A DNA stretch of 64,000 bases. Origin: Serratia surfactantfaciens. Lineage in GTDB: Bacteria > Pseudomonadota > Gammaproteobacteria > Enterobacterales > Enterobacteriaceae. The notes beneath the pieces are model-generated. The model ran no database searches. It was not told the origin of the DNA and saw nothing but the letters and a program-made list of their open reading frames with translations. This document shows, piece by piece, positions 21,332 through 32,235 of this stretch. The first letter of the stretch is position 1. Every line of letters starts with the position of its first letter. The position numbers and the translations under genes are program-made. The stretch is from positions 2,170,001-2,234,000 of the forward strand of contig NZ_CP016948.1 of NCBI RefSeq assembly GCF_001642805.2, read 5' to 3'.

Positions 21332-22354
21332 ATGACCATGCAAAAGAAATCCATTTACGTCGCCTACACCGGCGGCACCATCGGCATGCAGCGTTCCGAT
21401 CACGGCTATATCCCGGTTTCCGGCCACCTGCAGCGCCAGCTGGCGCTGATGCCCGAATTCCATCGGCCGGAGATGCCGGATTTCACCATTCATGAATATG
21501 CGCCGCTCATCGACTCTTCGGACATGACGCCGGAAGACTGGCAACACATCGCCGACGATATCAAACAGAACTACGACCGCTACGACGGCTTCGTGATCCT
21601 ACACGGCACCGACACCATGGCGTTCACCGCCTCGGCGCTCTCCTTTATGCTGGAGAACCTGGCCAAACCGGTGATCGTCACCGGTTCGCAAATTCCCCTG
21701 GCGGAACTGCGATCAGATGGCCAAACCAATCTGCTGAACGCACTGTATCTGGCGGCCAACCATCCGGTGAATGAAGTCAGCCTGTTCTTCAACAACAAGC
21801 TGTTCCGCGGCAACCGCACTACCAAAGCGCACGCCGACGGCTTCGACGCCTTCGCTTCCCCCAATCTGCCGCCGCTGCTGGAAGCCGGCATCCATATTCG
21901 CCGCCAGCACGGCATTGACAGTCCGGCGTGTGACGGCGCGCTGCAAGTGCACGACATCACGCCGCAGCCGATCGGCGTGGTCACCATCTATCCGGGCATT
22001 TCCGGCGCGGTAGTGCGCAACTTCCTGCTGCAGCCAGTCAAAGCGCTGATCCTGCGCTCCTACGGCGTCGGCAACGCGCCGCAGAAGGCCGAGCTGATCG
22101 ACGAGTTGCGCGCGGCGTCCGAACGCGGCATCGTAGTGGTCAACCTGACGCAGTGCATCTCCGGGCGCGTCAATATGGAAGGCTACGCCACCGGCAACGC
22201 GTTGGCGCACGCCGGAGTGATCAGCGGTTTCGACATGACGGTGGAGGCCGCACTGACCAAACTGCACTATCTGTTGAGTCAGCCGCTGACGCCGGAACAA
22301 ATCCGCACGCTGATGCAGCAAGACCTGCGCGGTGAACTGAGCATCAACGGTTAA
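21332..22354 (+). CDS. ansA: L-asparaginase I (cytoplasmic)
   Basis: Hydrolyses asparagine to aspartate and ammonia; the cytoplasmic low-affinity enzyme. About 340 residues. The first catalytic threonine is in YTGGTIGMQRS and the second in HGTDTMAFTAS; there is no signal peptide, which separates it from the periplasmic type II enzyme. Two in-frame ATG codons six bases apart are possible starts; the second gives the E. coli-like MQKKSIYVAY. It is 22 bases ahead of pncA. Confidence 0.96.
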   Translation: MTMQKKSIYVAYTGGTIGMQRSDHGYIPVSGHLQRQLALMPEFHRPEMPDFTIHEYAPLIDSSDMTPEDWQHIADDIKQNYDRYDGFVILHGTDTMAFTASALSFMLENLAKPVIVTGSQIPLAELRSDGQTNLLNALYLAANHPVNEVSLFFNNKLFRGNRTTKAHADGFDAFASPNLPPLLEAGIHIRRQHGIDSPACDGALQVHDITPQPIGVVTIYPGISGAVVRNFLLQPVKALILRSYGVGNAPQKAELIDELRAASERGIVVVNLTQCISGRVNMEGYATGNALAHAGVISGFDMTVEAALTKLHYLLSQPLTPEQIRTLMQQDLRGELSING

Positions 22355-22376
22355 TCCACTGACCTAGGGAGTGGCG

Positions 22377-23009
22377 ATGAAAACGGCCTTGTTGTTGATC
22401 GATCTGCAAAACGATTTCTGCCCCGGCGGCGCGCTGGCGGTCACGGAGGGCGACGCCGTCATTCCGGTCGCCAATCGGGCGATCGCCGCCTGTTTGGCGC
22501 GCGGCGAGCCGGTGGTGGCCAGCCAGGACTGGCACCCGGCCAATCATCGCAGCTTTGCGGTGAATTCACATGCGCAAGTCGGCACCCTCGGCGAGCTGGA
22601 AGGCCTGCCGCAGGTGTGGTGGCCGGTGCACTGCGCGCAAGGGAGCCACGGCGCCGATTTTCATCCCCAGTTGCAGCGGCAACACATCGATGCCGTTTTT
22701 CGCAAAGGACAGGATACGGATATCGACAGCTACAGCGCGTTCTTCGATAACGGCCACCGGGCGCAGACCGAACTGCACGATTGGCTGCAATCGCAGGGTG
22801 TCCGACAGTTGGCGATCATGGGCCTGGCGACCGATTACTGCGTGAAGTTCAGCGTGCTGGATGCGCTGGCTGCCGGCTATCCAACGCAAGTGATCGTCGA
22901 CGGCTGCCGCGGCGTTAATCTGCAGCCGGGCGACAGCGAAAAGGCGCTGCAGGACATGGCGCACGCCGGCGCACAACTGGTTACCCTGTCACAGTTCCTC
23001 GCCAGCTAA
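22377..23009 (+). CDS. pncA: Nicotinamidase / pyrazinamidase
   Basis: Deamidates nicotinamide to nicotinate for NAD salvage. 210 residues from the ATG, which has AGGGAG five bases upstream; a GTG two codons earlier overlaps that site. The isochorismatase-like fold shows the catalytic Asp in LLIDLQNDF, the metal site ASQDWHPANH and the nucleophilic cysteine in MGLATDYCVKFSVLDAL. It is closely linked to ansA, as in E. coli. Confidence 0.96.
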   Translation: MKTALLLIDLQNDFCPGGALAVTEGDAVIPVANRAIAACLARGEPVVASQDWHPANHRSFAVNSHAQVGTLGELEGLPQVWWPVHCAQGSHGADFHPQLQRQHIDAVFRKGQDTDIDSYSAFFDNGHRAQTELHDWLQSQGVRQLAIMGLATDYCVKFSVLDALAAGYPTQVIVDGCRGVNLQPGDSEKALQDMAHAGAQLVTLSQFLAS

Positions 23010-23017
23010 ATCCTCTC

Positions 23018-23039
23018 GGGTGCCATCGGCGCCCTTTTT
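23018..23039 (+). terminator. Rho-independent terminator of ansA-pncA
   Basis: GGGTGCC / GGCGCCC stem (one G-U pair), loop ATC, then five T residues, nine bases past the pncA stop. Confidence 0.85.
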
Positions 23040-23194
23040 GCGCGGCGGCGAAAATATCGACGCCGCTCACAATACCGCCCTTCTTCTCCGCCAGCCGCTT
23101 GTGACCGACAGACGCTTTTGCTGTTATGACTGCGACGCTTTTGACGTCAATCGGTTATACGCATCCGGGGCCCGCTGAGCCCGGCTTTATTGTG

Positions 23195-23228
23195 ACCGCC
23201 GCTGGCGGTACGGTCGGCCTTGCCGACC
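23195..23228 (+). promoter_or_regulatory. Paired hairpins in the chitinase leader, next to the ribosome-binding site
   Basis: Two adjacent perfect stem-loops: ACCGCC-GCT-GGCGGT (6 bp) and GGTCGGC-CTT-GCCGACC (7 bp). The second ends one base before the AAGGAG ribosome-binding site of the chitinase. The position suggests an effect on translation initiation or mRNA stability; this is inference only. Confidence 0.5.
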
Positions 23229-23241
23229 CAAGGAGACAAAC

Positions 23242-24519
23242 ATGAAATTAACCCGAAAACTGCTGCCTTTGCTGGCAGCGGTGCAGTTGGCTATGGCCGG
23301 CGTCGGCTCGGCGCAGGCAGGCTATCTCTCCGTCGGCTACTTCAACGGCGGTGGCGACGTCACCGCCGGCCCCGGCGGTGATATCGACAAACTGGACGTG
23401 ACGCAAATCACCCACCTCAACTATTCGTTTGGCCTGATCTACAACGGTGAGAAGGATGAAACCAATGCGGCGTTGAAAGATCCCGCGCGCCGGCACCAGA
23501 TCTACCTGTCGCCGAAGGTAACGGCCGATCTGCAACGGCTGCCGGTGTTGCGTAAACAGAACCCCGAGTTGAAAGTCCTGTTGTCGGTCGGCGGCTGGGG
23601 GGCTCGCGGCTTCTCCGGCGCGGCCGCCACCGCAGAAAACCGGGCGATATTCATCCGCTCCGCGCTGCAGGTGATTGCACTGCATCAGTTGGATGGCATC
23701 GACCTGGACTGGGAATACCCGGTGAACGGCGCCTGGGGGCTGGTGGAAAGCCAGCCGGCAGACCGCGACAACTTCACCCTGCTGCTGAAAGAGCTTCACC
23801 AGGCGCTGGGTAAAGGTAAACTACTGACCATCGCCGTCGGTGCCAACGTCAAAAGCCCGCAGGAATGGGTCGATGTGAAAAGCATTGCCCCTCACCTCAA
23901 CTACATCAATCTGATGACCTATGACATGGCTTACGGCACGCAGTACTTCAATGCCAACCTGTACGATTCAAAGCGCTGGCCAACCGTGGCCGCCGCCGAC
24001 CGCTACAGCGCCGATTCCGTGGTAAAACATTATCTTGCCGCCGGATTAAAACCGGCGCAGATGAACCTCGGTATCGGTTTTTATGGCCGGGTGCCGAAAC
24101 GAGCGACCGAAGCGGGCATCGACTGGGACAAGCCGGACGCCGCCAAACATCCGGTGACGCAGCCTTATTTCAGTGCGCGAGAAACCGCTCTGTTCAACGC
24201 GCTGGGGCTGGATCTCAGCAAAGACACTTACTTTAAATACCACGACATCGTCAGCAAACTGCTCAACGATCCGCAGCGCCGTTTCCGCGAGCACTGGGAT
24301 GACGACGCCAAAGTGCCTTATCTGACGCTGCAATCCGCCACAGGCAAACCGCTGTTCGCTATCTCCTACGAGAACCCGCGTTCGGTGGCCATCAAAGCCG
24401 AATACATCAAAAGCCAGGGATTGGGCGGTGCGATGTTCTGGGAATACGGCGCGGACGACAACAACCGGCTGGCGCAACAGCTGGCGGAATCGCTGGGGAT
24501 TAAGAGCGAGAAACGGTAA
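23242..24519 (+). CDS. chiD: Secreted GH18 chitinase, ChiD type
   Basis: Single-domain family 18 glycosyl hydrolase of 425 residues; no chitin-binding or FnIII domain. The signal peptide spans about residues 1-26 (ending AQA). The catalytic DxxDxDxE is DGIDLDWEYP near residues 154-163, SVGGWG is the conserved beta-3 motif, and NLMTYDMAYG follows. A glycine-rich insertion of 13 residues (Asn35 to Asp47) lies near the start of the mature protein; Serratia proteamaculans ChiD has such a loop, linked to its transglycosylation activity. AAGGAG precedes the ATG. Distinct from ChiA, ChiB and ChiC by size and domain content. Confidence 0.9.
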   Translation: MKLTRKLLPLLAAVQLAMAGVGSAQAGYLSVGYFNGGGDVTAGPGGDIDKLDVTQITHLNYSFGLIYNGEKDETNAALKDPARRHQIYLSPKVTADLQRLPVLRKQNPELKVLLSVGGWGARGFSGAAATAENRAIFIRSALQVIALHQLDGIDLDWEYPVNGAWGLVESQPADRDNFTLLLKELHQALGKGKLLTIAVGANVKSPQEWVDVKSIAPHLNYINLMTYDMAYGTQYFNANLYDSKRWPTVAAADRYSADSVVKHYLAAGLKPAQMNLGIGFYGRVPKRATEAGIDWDKPDAAKHPVTQPYFSARETALFNALGLDLSKDTYFKYHDIVSKLLNDPQRRFREHWDDDAKVPYLTLQSATGKPLFAISYENPRSVAIKAEYIKSQGLGGAMFWEYGADDNNRLAQQLAESLGIKSEKR

Positions 24520-24525
24520 ATCGAC

Positions 24526-24553
24526 GGGGCGATGGCGACATCGCCCCGCTTTA
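24526..24553. terminator. Bidirectional hairpin between chitinase and yeaC
   Basis: Perfect stem GGGGCGAT / ATCGCCCC with loop GGCGAC between the two convergent genes, followed by a weak GCTTT on the plus strand. Confidence 0.65.
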
Positions 24554-24561
24554 GGAACAGC

Positions 24562-24834
24562 TTACTGCGGTTTGAGTTTGACCAGCGGCTCAGCAACGAA
24601 CTGCTGCTTCAGTTCTTGCTTGCTCTTCATCACGATCTGCCCGTCGGTGCCGATGCTCATGTGCTGCGGATCGACGTTGTTCATCGACTGCCACAGCATC
24701 ACCGCCTGCAGGCTGTTTTCCTTCTGCTCAGGCGTCAGCGCCACGCCGTCCGGCCACTTGCCCAGCTCAACCGCCTGCACCAGGCGCTGGTATATCTCGG
24801 GCGTCATCGCCGCAATCAGATCTTTCACGTCCAT
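24562..24834 (-). CDS. yeaC: DUF1315 protein YeaC
   Basis: 90-residue cytoplasmic protein of unknown function, the size of E. coli YeaC. The conserved centre is AVELGKWPDGVALTPEQKEN. It is downstream of msrB on the same strand (63-base gap), as in E. coli, and is convergent with the chitinase gene. Confidence 0.92.
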   Translation of the reverse strand: MDVKDLIAAMTPEIYQRLVQAVELGKWPDGVALTPEQKENSLQAVMLWQSMNNVDPQHMSIGTDGQIVMKSKQELKQQFVAEPLVKLKPQ

Positions 24835-24897
24835 CAGAGCCCTTCTCGCTTACGGATGAATAATTAGCTGAATCGATTTTGTTGGTTAAATTACCAC

Positions 24898-25311
24898 TTA
24901 ACCGGCCGTTTGGTCGCCATTCTCACCGTCGGTGAAGCTCAGCGAAGCGGAGTTGACGCAGTAACGCTCGCCGGTCGGTTGCGGACCGTCGGGGAAAACG
25001 TGCCCCAGGTGCGCGTCGCAGTGGCCGCAGCGGATTTCAACACGATGCATATTATGAGAGTTATCATCGAGATAACGAATCGCATCGGCGGAAACCGGCT
25101 CATAAAAGCTCGGCCAGCCGCAGCCGGAATCGTATTTGGTTTCGGAATAGAACAGCGGCTGGTTACAACACAGACAATGGTACACGCCCTCACGCTTATT
25201 GTGCAGCAATTTGCCGCTGAACGGCGCTTCGGTGCCGCGCTGTTGCGTCACATAACGTTGGATTTCATTCAGTTCCGTGACCGGATGACCGGGGGTTGTC
25301 TCTTTAGCCAT
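24898..25311 (-). CDS. msrB: Peptide methionine-R-sulfoxide reductase
   Basis: Repairs the R epimer of methionine sulfoxide in oxidised proteins. It has 137 residues, equal to E. coli. Zinc-binding CxxC pairs are CLCCNQP and [11 protein letters not shown], and the catalytic cysteine is in [11 protein letters not shown]. It is divergent from gapA across a 348-base region and shares the msrB-yeaC order seen in related species. Confidence 0.97.
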   Translation of the reverse strand: MAKETTPGHPVTELNEIQRYVTQQRGTEAPFSGKLLHNKREGVYHCLCCNQPLFYSETKYDSGCGWPSFYEPVSADAIRYLDDNSHNMHRVEIRCGHCDAHLGHVFPDGPQPTGERYCVNSASLSFTDGENGDQTAG

Positions 25312-26655
<1,344 letters not shown>

Positions 26656-26678
26656 TGGCGTGATGTTAAGCTGATAGT

Positions 26679-26707
26679 AAGGGCGACATTTTTGTCGCCC
26701 TTTTTTA
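26679..26707 (+). terminator. Rho-independent terminator of gapA
   Basis: Stem GGGCGAC / GTCGCCC, six-base loop ATTTTT, then TTTTTT. Strong and well placed 24 bases after the stop. Confidence 0.93.
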
Positions 26708-26739
26708 TTTGTCTCTCCGGCAAACAATAAGGTAATGAA

Positions 26740-27615
26740 ATGAACGAGAAAATTTTCACCCTGCCCGTTTCCGAACAGATTTCTCCTTACATCAGCCAAC
26801 GTCAACTCGACGAGCTGGGTGTGGTTGTGGTGTCGCATCCGAAAGTGCGCGCAGCCGTCGCGCTGCAGGGCGCCCATTTGCTGGCCTGGCAGCCCAGCGG
26901 CGAGCAGCCGGTGATTTGGCTCAGCAGCAATACCCCTTTCGCTAAAGGCAAGGCCATCCGCGGCGGCGTGCCGATCTGCTGGCCGTGGTTCGGCCCAGCC
27001 GGGCAACCTTCGCACGGTTTTGCCCGCAACCAGCCCTGGAGCCTGACGGCGCACGATGAAGATGACAACGGCGTCATCCTGACCTTTACGCTGAAAGACA
27101 ACGAACAGACCCGCAAACTGTGGCCGCACGCCTTCACGCTGATCGCCCGCTTCAAGCTGGGTGCAGAGTGCGAGATCGAACTGGAATCGCACGGCGATTA
27201 TCAAGCCACTGCGGCGCTGCACAGCTACTTCCAGGTCGGCGACATCGACCGAGTCAGCGTAGCGGGCCTGGGCGAGCCGTATATCGATAAGGTGGCGGGC
27301 GGCATCGAAGCGCGCCAGTCCGGCGAAGTGACCTTCGTCGGCCAAACCGACCGCGTCTATACCCGCCCCGAGGCCTTCAGCCTGATCCGCGATCCGGCGC
27401 TCGCTCGCACCATCGAGGTTCACCACCACCATATGAGCGACGTTATCGCCTGGAACCCCGGCGTAGAGCTCTCTTGCAGCATGGGGGACATGCCGAACGA
27501 CGGTTACAAGACCATGGTTTGCGTAGAGACCGGGCGCGTGAGCAAACCGCTGATCGCCGCCGGCGAACAACCTGCTCGATTGGGCGTCACCTTCCGCAGC
27601 CGCAAGAAGGCCTAA
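26740..27615 (+). CDS. yeaD: D-hexose-6-phosphate mutarotase YeaD
   Basis: Aldose-1-epimerase-like enzyme of 291 residues that interconverts anomers of glucose-6-phosphate and related sugars. Conserved segments include QGAHLLAWQP, IRGGVPICWPWFGP and HGFARNQPW, with the phosphate-binding arginines, and later WNPGVELSCSMGDMPNDGYK. It follows gapA as in E. coli, separated by a terminator, so it probably has its own promoter or relies on read-through. Confidence 0.95.
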   Translation: MNEKIFTLPVSEQISPYISQRQLDELGVVVVSHPKVRAAVALQGAHLLAWQPSGEQPVIWLSSNTPFAKGKAIRGGVPICWPWFGPAGQPSHGFARNQPWSLTAHDEDDNGVILTFTLKDNEQTRKLWPHAFTLIARFKLGAECEIELESHGDYQATAALHSYFQVGDIDRVSVAGLGEPYIDKVAGGIEARQSGEVTFVGQTDRVYTRPEAFSLIRDPALARTIEVHHHHMSDVIAWNPGVELSCSMGDMPNDGYKTMVCVETGRVSKPLIAAGEQPARLGVTFRSRKKA

Positions 27616-27648
27616 TACACCGAGCGCGGCGGCGCACTACAGATGTGC

Positions 27649-27673
27649 AAAAGGGGCGCCAGCGCCCCTTTTT
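27649..27673. terminator. Terminator between convergent yeaD and mipA
   Basis: AAGGGGCGC-CA-GCGCCCCTTTTT: a perfect GC stem with A residues on the left and T residues on the right, so it can act in both directions. Confidence 0.85.
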
Positions 27674-27709
27674 GATGCACGCGATGCACGATAATCGTGC
27701 AATGCATGA

Positions 27710-28474
27710 TTAGAAGGTGTAGCTCACACCCGTCATCAACAAACCGGTGTAGGATTTATCCACCATCGGGCTGTCTTTCACTTCATCCGACAACTTCACA
27801 TAGCGACCGACGAAGAAGGCGTTCCAGCTCTTGTTGATCTGGTAATTGGCGCTCAGCTCGAGGTACGGCGCCCAGCTATCGCCCGGGGTGTAGCTGTCAA
27901 GGCCGCTGCGACGGGATTCATTGGCGCTGACGCCGTAGTAATATTTGTTCTGGTTCTTGCTGTTCCACATCACGCCTACGCCCGGTACCAGCGTCAGCGC
28001 GTCCAGATCAAACTTGTACAGATAGGCCACATCGCCCACCAGCCCGTTGCTGTTGTTCAGCGTGTCGCCGGTAAAGGTGGTGCGGAGGGTACCCCACTCG
28101 GCGTTGTGCGAATAGGCCAGGCCAGCCATCAGCGTGCCGCGGCGCTTGTCGAGACGCTTCATGCGATCGTCGTCGCTGTCGCCCGGACGGTAGCCCCATG
28201 GCGTGTAGTAGCCCATGATGCTCAGCTGGTTTTCCTGATCTTTCCACAGGTAGTAACCGGCGGTCAGCGTACGGAAGTAGAAGTCGTCACCTTCATAGTC
28301 GATGACGGGCACCGGATAAACGCGGTCCTGATAACCACGATACGCGTCCGGGCTAACCAGCGCGGCAGCGCCGAGTGACCAGGTTCCCGCCTGAGCACTT
28401 TGCGCACAAACCATTGCGGAAGCGATAATTGCTAGCGTTTTGAGTTTTGAAATCTTCACTGGTTCTTTTTCCAT
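27710..28474 (-). CDS. mipA: MltA-interacting outer membrane protein MipA
   Basis: Outer-membrane scaffold thought to link the lytic transglycosylase MltA with PBP1B. Up to 254 residues with a signal peptide ending AQSAQA, then a beta-barrel pattern and a C-terminal aromatic residue (SYTF). Conserved patches include VYPVPVIDYEGDDFYFR and DSPMVDKSYTGL. The first ATG lacks a clear ribosome-binding site; a GTG five codons later (28459) would give a signal peptide closer to the family length, so the start is uncertain. Confidence 0.93.
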   Translation of the reverse strand: MEKEPVKISKLKTLAIIASAMVCAQSAQAGTWSLGAAALVSPDAYRGYQDRVYPVPVIDYEGDDFYFRTLTAGYYLWKDQENQLSIMGYYTPWGYRPGDSDDDRMKRLDKRRGTLMAGLAYSHNAEWGTLRTTFTGDTLNNSNGLVGDVAYLYKFDLDALTLVPGVGVMWNSKNQNKYYYGVSANESRRSGLDSYTPGDSWAPYLELSANYQINKSWNAFFVGRYVKLSDEVKDSPMVDKSYTGLLMTGVSYTF

Positions 28475-28900
28475 AAATTACAGGGTTAATAGCCGCAACA
28501 GTTTATGTGAAAATTTAGTTACGCGCCTAATCTTTACAATAGAAAACGACCAAGATCGAATAACTTATAGCGGAATTATGAATTAATCATGGCGGAACGA
28601 TGACGATTCAAGCCGCAGGCCGCGCCAGACAAGGCATTTGGCTCCCAGAGTAATAACTGAGTCATTGATATGACTTAAAAAAAGCTTTTTGTACGGCAGG
28701 AAATTTTCCGGCAAGCAAACTAAGCTTAAATCAGAAGGTGAATTTATCCTGAGCCCAGTGGCATACAGCGCAACTCGCGATAATAAGCGCACCAAGTTGG
28801 CATACGGGTTGCTGTACTTAGGCGTATTCTCATCTTTCGGGAGCCAGAACACTATCACACGCTCTCTTTAACCTGTGCTAATAACGAAAGGACGGGCATC
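28475..28900. other. 426-bp divergent region mipA / yeaG
   Basis: No protein-coding gene is convincing here. The region contains the sigma54-type promoter at 28797-28813 and is AT-rich on the mipA side. Open frames across it have no ribosome-binding site and no family resemblance. Confidence 0.6.
28797..28813 (+). promoter_or_regulatory. Sigma54 (RpoN) promoter of yeaGH
   Basis: The sequence TTGGCATACGGGTTGCT fits TGGCAC-N5-TTGCW with a single change and keeps the invariant GG and GC 10 bases apart. It is 87 bases before the yeaG ATG. In E. coli yeaGH belongs to the NtrC regulon as well as being RpoS-dependent, which supports the reading. Confidence 0.78.
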
Positions 28901-30835
28901 ATGAACATATTTGACCACTATCGCCAGCGCTATGAAGCTGCCAAGGACGAAGAGTTCACACTGCAGGAATTTCTTACCATTTGCCGGCAAGATCGCAGTG
29001 CCTATGCCAACGCGGCCGAACGTCTGCTGATGGCTATCGGTGAACCTGTGATGGTCGACACTGCGCTAGAATCACGCCTGTCGCGCCTGTTCTCCAACCG
29101 CGTGATCGCACGCTATCCGGCCTTCGAAGAGTTCTACGGCATGGAAGAGGCCATCGAACAGATCGTCTCTTACCTGAAACACGCCGCGCAGGGGCTGGAA
29201 GAGAAGAAACAGATCCTTTATCTGCTGGGCCCGGTGGGTGGCGGTAAATCCTCGCTGGCGGAACGTCTGAAGGCGTTGATGCAGCGCGTGCCTATCTATA
29301 CCCTTAGCGCCAATGGCGAACGCAGCCCGGTCAACGATCATCCGCTGTGCCTGTTCAATCCGCAGGAAGACGCCACGATCCTGGAAAAAGAGTTCAATAT
29401 CCCCAGTCGCTACCTCGGCACCATCATGTCGCCGTGGGCGGCGAAACGTCTGCATGAGTTCGGCGGCGACATCACCAAGTTTAAAGTGGTGAAAGTGCGC
29501 CCTTCCATTCTGGAACAGATCGCCATCGCCAAAACTGAGCCGGGCGATGAAAACAACCAGGACATCTCGGCGCTGGTCGGTAAAGTGGATATCCGCAAAC
29601 TGGAGAACCACGCGCAGAACGATCCGGACGCCTACGGTTACTCCGGCGCCCTGTGCCGCGCCAACCAGGGGATTATGGAATTCGTCGAGATGTTCAAGGC
29701 GCCTATCAAGGTGCTGCATCCGCTGCTGACCGCAACCCAGGAAGGTAACTACAACGGTACCGAAGGCATCTCCGCCCTGCCGTTCAACGGCATTATTCTG
29801 GCGCACTCCAACGAATCCGAGTGGGTGACCTTCCGCAACAACAAGAACAACGAAGCGTTCCTCGACCGCGTCTATATCGTCAAGGTGCCTTACTGCCTGC
29901 GCGTGTCGGAAGAGATCAAGATCTACGATAAGCTGCTGGATCACAGCGAGTTGACCCACGCGCCGTGCGCGCCGGGCACCCTGGAAACGCTGGCGCGCTT
30001 TAGCGTGCTGTCGCGGCTGAAAGAGCCTGAAAACTCGAGCATTTACTCGAAAATGCGCGTGTACGACGGCGAAAGCCTCAAAGACACCGATCCGAAAGCC
30101 AAGTCCTATCAAGAGTACCGCGACTATGCGGGGGTTGACGAAGGCATGAACGGCCTCTCCACCCGTTTTGCCTTTAAAATCCTCTCGCGGGTGTTCAACT
30201 TCGATCACGCCGAGGTGGCGGCTAACCCGGTTCACCTGTTCTATGTGCTGGAGCAGCAGATAGAACGCGAGCAGTTCCCGCAAGATTTGGCGGAGAAATA
30301 CCTGGAACACCTGAAAGGCTATCTGATCCCGAAATACGCCGAGTTTATCGGCAAAGAGATCCAGACCGCCTATCTGGAATCCTACTCGGAATATGGCCAA
30401 AACATTTTTGACCGCTACGTGACCTACGCAGACTTCTGGATCCAGGATCAGGAGTATCGCGATCCCGACACCGGTCAACTGTTCGACCGCGAGTCCCTGA
30501 ACGCCGAACTGGAAAAAATTGAAAAACCGGCCGGCATCAGCAACCCGAAAGATTTCCGCAACGAAATCGTGAACTTCGTGCTGCGCGCCCGCGCCAACAA
30601 CAACGGCCGCAATCCGAACTGGACCAGCTACGAGAAGCTGCGCACCGTGATCGAGAAGAAAATGTTCTCCAATACCGAAGAGCTGTTGCCGGTGATCTCG
30701 TTCAACGCCAAAACCTCGACGGACGAGCAGAAAAAACACGACGACTTCGTCGATCGCATGATGGAGAAAGGTTATACCCGCAAGCAGGTGCGCCTGCTGT
30801 GTGAATGGTATCTGCGGGTCAGAAAATCCTCATAA
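28901..30835 (+). CDS. yeaG: PrkA-type serine protein kinase YeaG
   Basis: AAA+ fold protein kinase of 644 residues, active in nitrogen starvation and stationary phase; with YeaH and YcgB it forms a conserved stress module. The P-loop is [17 protein letters not shown] near residue 110, and the C-terminal PrkA domain follows. AAAGGA lies eight bases before the ATG. The downstream gene yeaH starts 131 bases after the stop. Confidence 0.97.
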   Translation: MNIFDHYRQRYEAAKDEEFTLQEFLTICRQDRSAYANAAERLLMAIGEPVMVDTALESRLSRLFSNRVIARYPAFEEFYGMEEAIEQIVSYLKHAAQGLEEKKQILYLLGPVGGGKSSLAERLKALMQRVPIYTLSANGERSPVNDHPLCLFNPQEDATILEKEFNIPSRYLGTIMSPWAAKRLHEFGGDITKFKVVKVRPSILEQIAIAKTEPGDENNQDISALVGKVDIRKLENHAQNDPDAYGYSGALCRANQGIMEFVEMFKAPIKVLHPLLTATQEGNYNGTEGISALPFNGIILAHSNESEWVTFRNNKNNEAFLDRVYIVKVPYCLRVSEEIKIYDKLLDHSELTHAPCAPGTLETLARFSVLSRLKEPENSSIYSKMRVYDGESLKDTDPKAKSYQEYRDYAGVDEGMNGLSTRFAFKILSRVFNFDHAEVAANPVHLFYVLEQQIEREQFPQDLAEKYLEHLKGYLIPKYAEFIGKEIQTAYLESYSEYGQNIFDRYVTYADFWIQDQEYRDPDTGQLFDRESLNAELEKIEKPAGISNPKDFRNEIVNFVLRARANNNGRNPNWTSYEKLRTVIEKKMFSNTEELLPVISFNAKTSTDEQKKHDDFVDRMMEKGYTRKQVRLLCEWYLRVRKSS

Positions 30836-30966
30836 CGCCTCAGGTAAGCGGCATTATCAGGGCCATGTCCGCAGTCATGGCCGTAGCAGCGCAGCCCACG
30901 GAGGGGCTGCACATTGCGCTGTCGCGGTTGGGACATGAAGAGTTGGCAACGTCGTTTGGGGGAAGT

Positions 30967-32235
30967 ATGGCCTATTTCATTGACCGACGGCTGAACGGCA
31001 AAAACAAGAGCATGGTGAATCGCCAGCGCTTCTTGCGCCGTTACAAGTCGCAAATCAAACAGTCGATTGCCGAAGCCATCAACAAGCGTTCGGTCACCGA
31101 CGTGGACAGCGGGGAGTCGGTATCCATCCCCACTGACGATATCAACGAACCGATGTTTCATCAGGGGCGCGGCGGCACGCGCCATCGGGTTCACCCGGGC
31201 AACGACCATTTTGTGCAGAACGATCGCGTCGAGCGGCCTCAGGGCGGATCGGGCGGTGGAGGCGGCCAGGGTAACGCCAGCCAGGACGGTGAAGGCCAGG
31301 ATGAATTCGTTTTTCAGATCTCCAAAGATGAGTATCTCGATCTCTTGTTCGAAGATCTCGCCCTGCCCAACCTGAAAAAGAACCAGTACAAACAGCTGAC
31401 CGAGTTCAAAACCCATCGCGCCGGTTATACCGCTAACGGCGTGCCGGCCAACATCAGCGTCGTGCGCTCACTGCAAAATTCGCTGGCGCGGCGTACCGCC
31501 ATGACCGCCGGAAAAAGACGCGCGTTGCACGAGCTGGAAGAGGCGCTGACCCAGCTGGAAAACACCGAGCCGGTGCAACTGCTGGAAGAGGAACGGCTGC
31601 GTAAAGAGATTGCCGAGCTGCGCAAGAAAATCGAAAGCGTGCCGTTTATCGACACCTTCGACCTGCGTTACAAAAACTACGAGCGCCGGCCGGAGCCCTC
31701 CAGCCAGGCGGTGATGTTCTGCCTGATGGACGTGTCCGGCTCGATGGATCAGGCCACCAAAGACATGGCGAAACGTTTTTACATTCTGCTTTATCTGTTC
31801 CTGAGCCGAACCTACAAAAACGTCGACGTGGTGTATATCCGCCATCACACTCAGGCGAAAGAAGTGGACGAGCAGGAGTTCTTTTATTCGCAGGAAACCG
31901 GCGGCACCATTGTCTCCAGCGCGCTGAAGCTGATGAGTGAAGTGGTCGAAGAGCGTTACGACCCGGCGCAGTGGAATATCTACGCCGCGCAGGCGTCTGA
32001 CGGGGACAACTGGGCAGACGATTCACCGCTGTGCCATGAGCTGTTGGCGAAGAAGCTCCTGCCGATGGTGCGTTACTACAGCTACATCGAAATCACCCGT
32101 CGCGCCCACCAAACGCTGTGGCGCGAATACGAGGATCTACAGGCGAAATTCGACAACTTCGCCATGCAGCATATCCGTGAACCGGACGATATCTATCCGG
32201 TATTCCGCGAACTGTTTCGCAAACAGACCGTTTGA
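30967..32235 (+). CDS. yeaH: DUF444 / von Willebrand A-like protein YeaH
   Basis: 422-residue partner of the kinase YeaG. The N-terminal half is basic and contains a Gly-rich linker ([20 protein letters not shown]), and the C-terminal half is a vWA-like domain with the MIDAS motif DVSGSMD. The ATG giving [15 protein letters not shown] matches E. coli YeaH; a longer upstream frame has no family support. Operon with yeaG, ended by a terminator. Confidence 0.96.
   Translation: MAYFIDRRLNGKNKSMVNRQRFLRRYKSQIKQSIAEAINKRSVTDVDSGESVSIPTDDINEPMFHQGRGGTRHRVHPGNDHFVQNDRVERPQGGSGGGGGQGNASQDGEGQDEFVFQISKDEYLDLLFEDLALPNLKKNQYKQLTEFKTHRAGYTANGVPANISVVRSLQNSLARRTAMTAGKRRALHELEEALTQLENTEPVQLLEEERLRKEIAELRKKIESVPFIDTFDLRYKNYERRPEPSSQAVMFCLMDVSGSMDQATKDMAKRFYILLYLFLSRTYKNVDVVYIRHHTQAKEVDEQEFFYSQETGGTIVSSALKLMSEVVEERYDPAQWNIYAAQASDGDNWADDSPLCHELLAKKLLPMVRYYSYIEITRRAHQTLWREYEDLQAKFDNFAMQHIREPDDIYPVFRELFRKQTV

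Noticed and set aside
19388..24519. Horizontal transfer of the sppA-ansA-pncA-chitinase block
   Set aside because: Base composition and codon use match the neighbours, order of the first three genes is ancestral, and there are no mobile-element traces.
28583..28858. 91-codon minus-strand frame between mipA and yeaG
   Set aside because: It covers the sigma54 promoter region, has no ribosome-binding site and shows no protein-like composition.
29072..30739. 555-codon open frame opposite yeaG
   Set aside because: Antisense shadow of yeaG; composition rich in Phe, Val and His is typical of such shadows.
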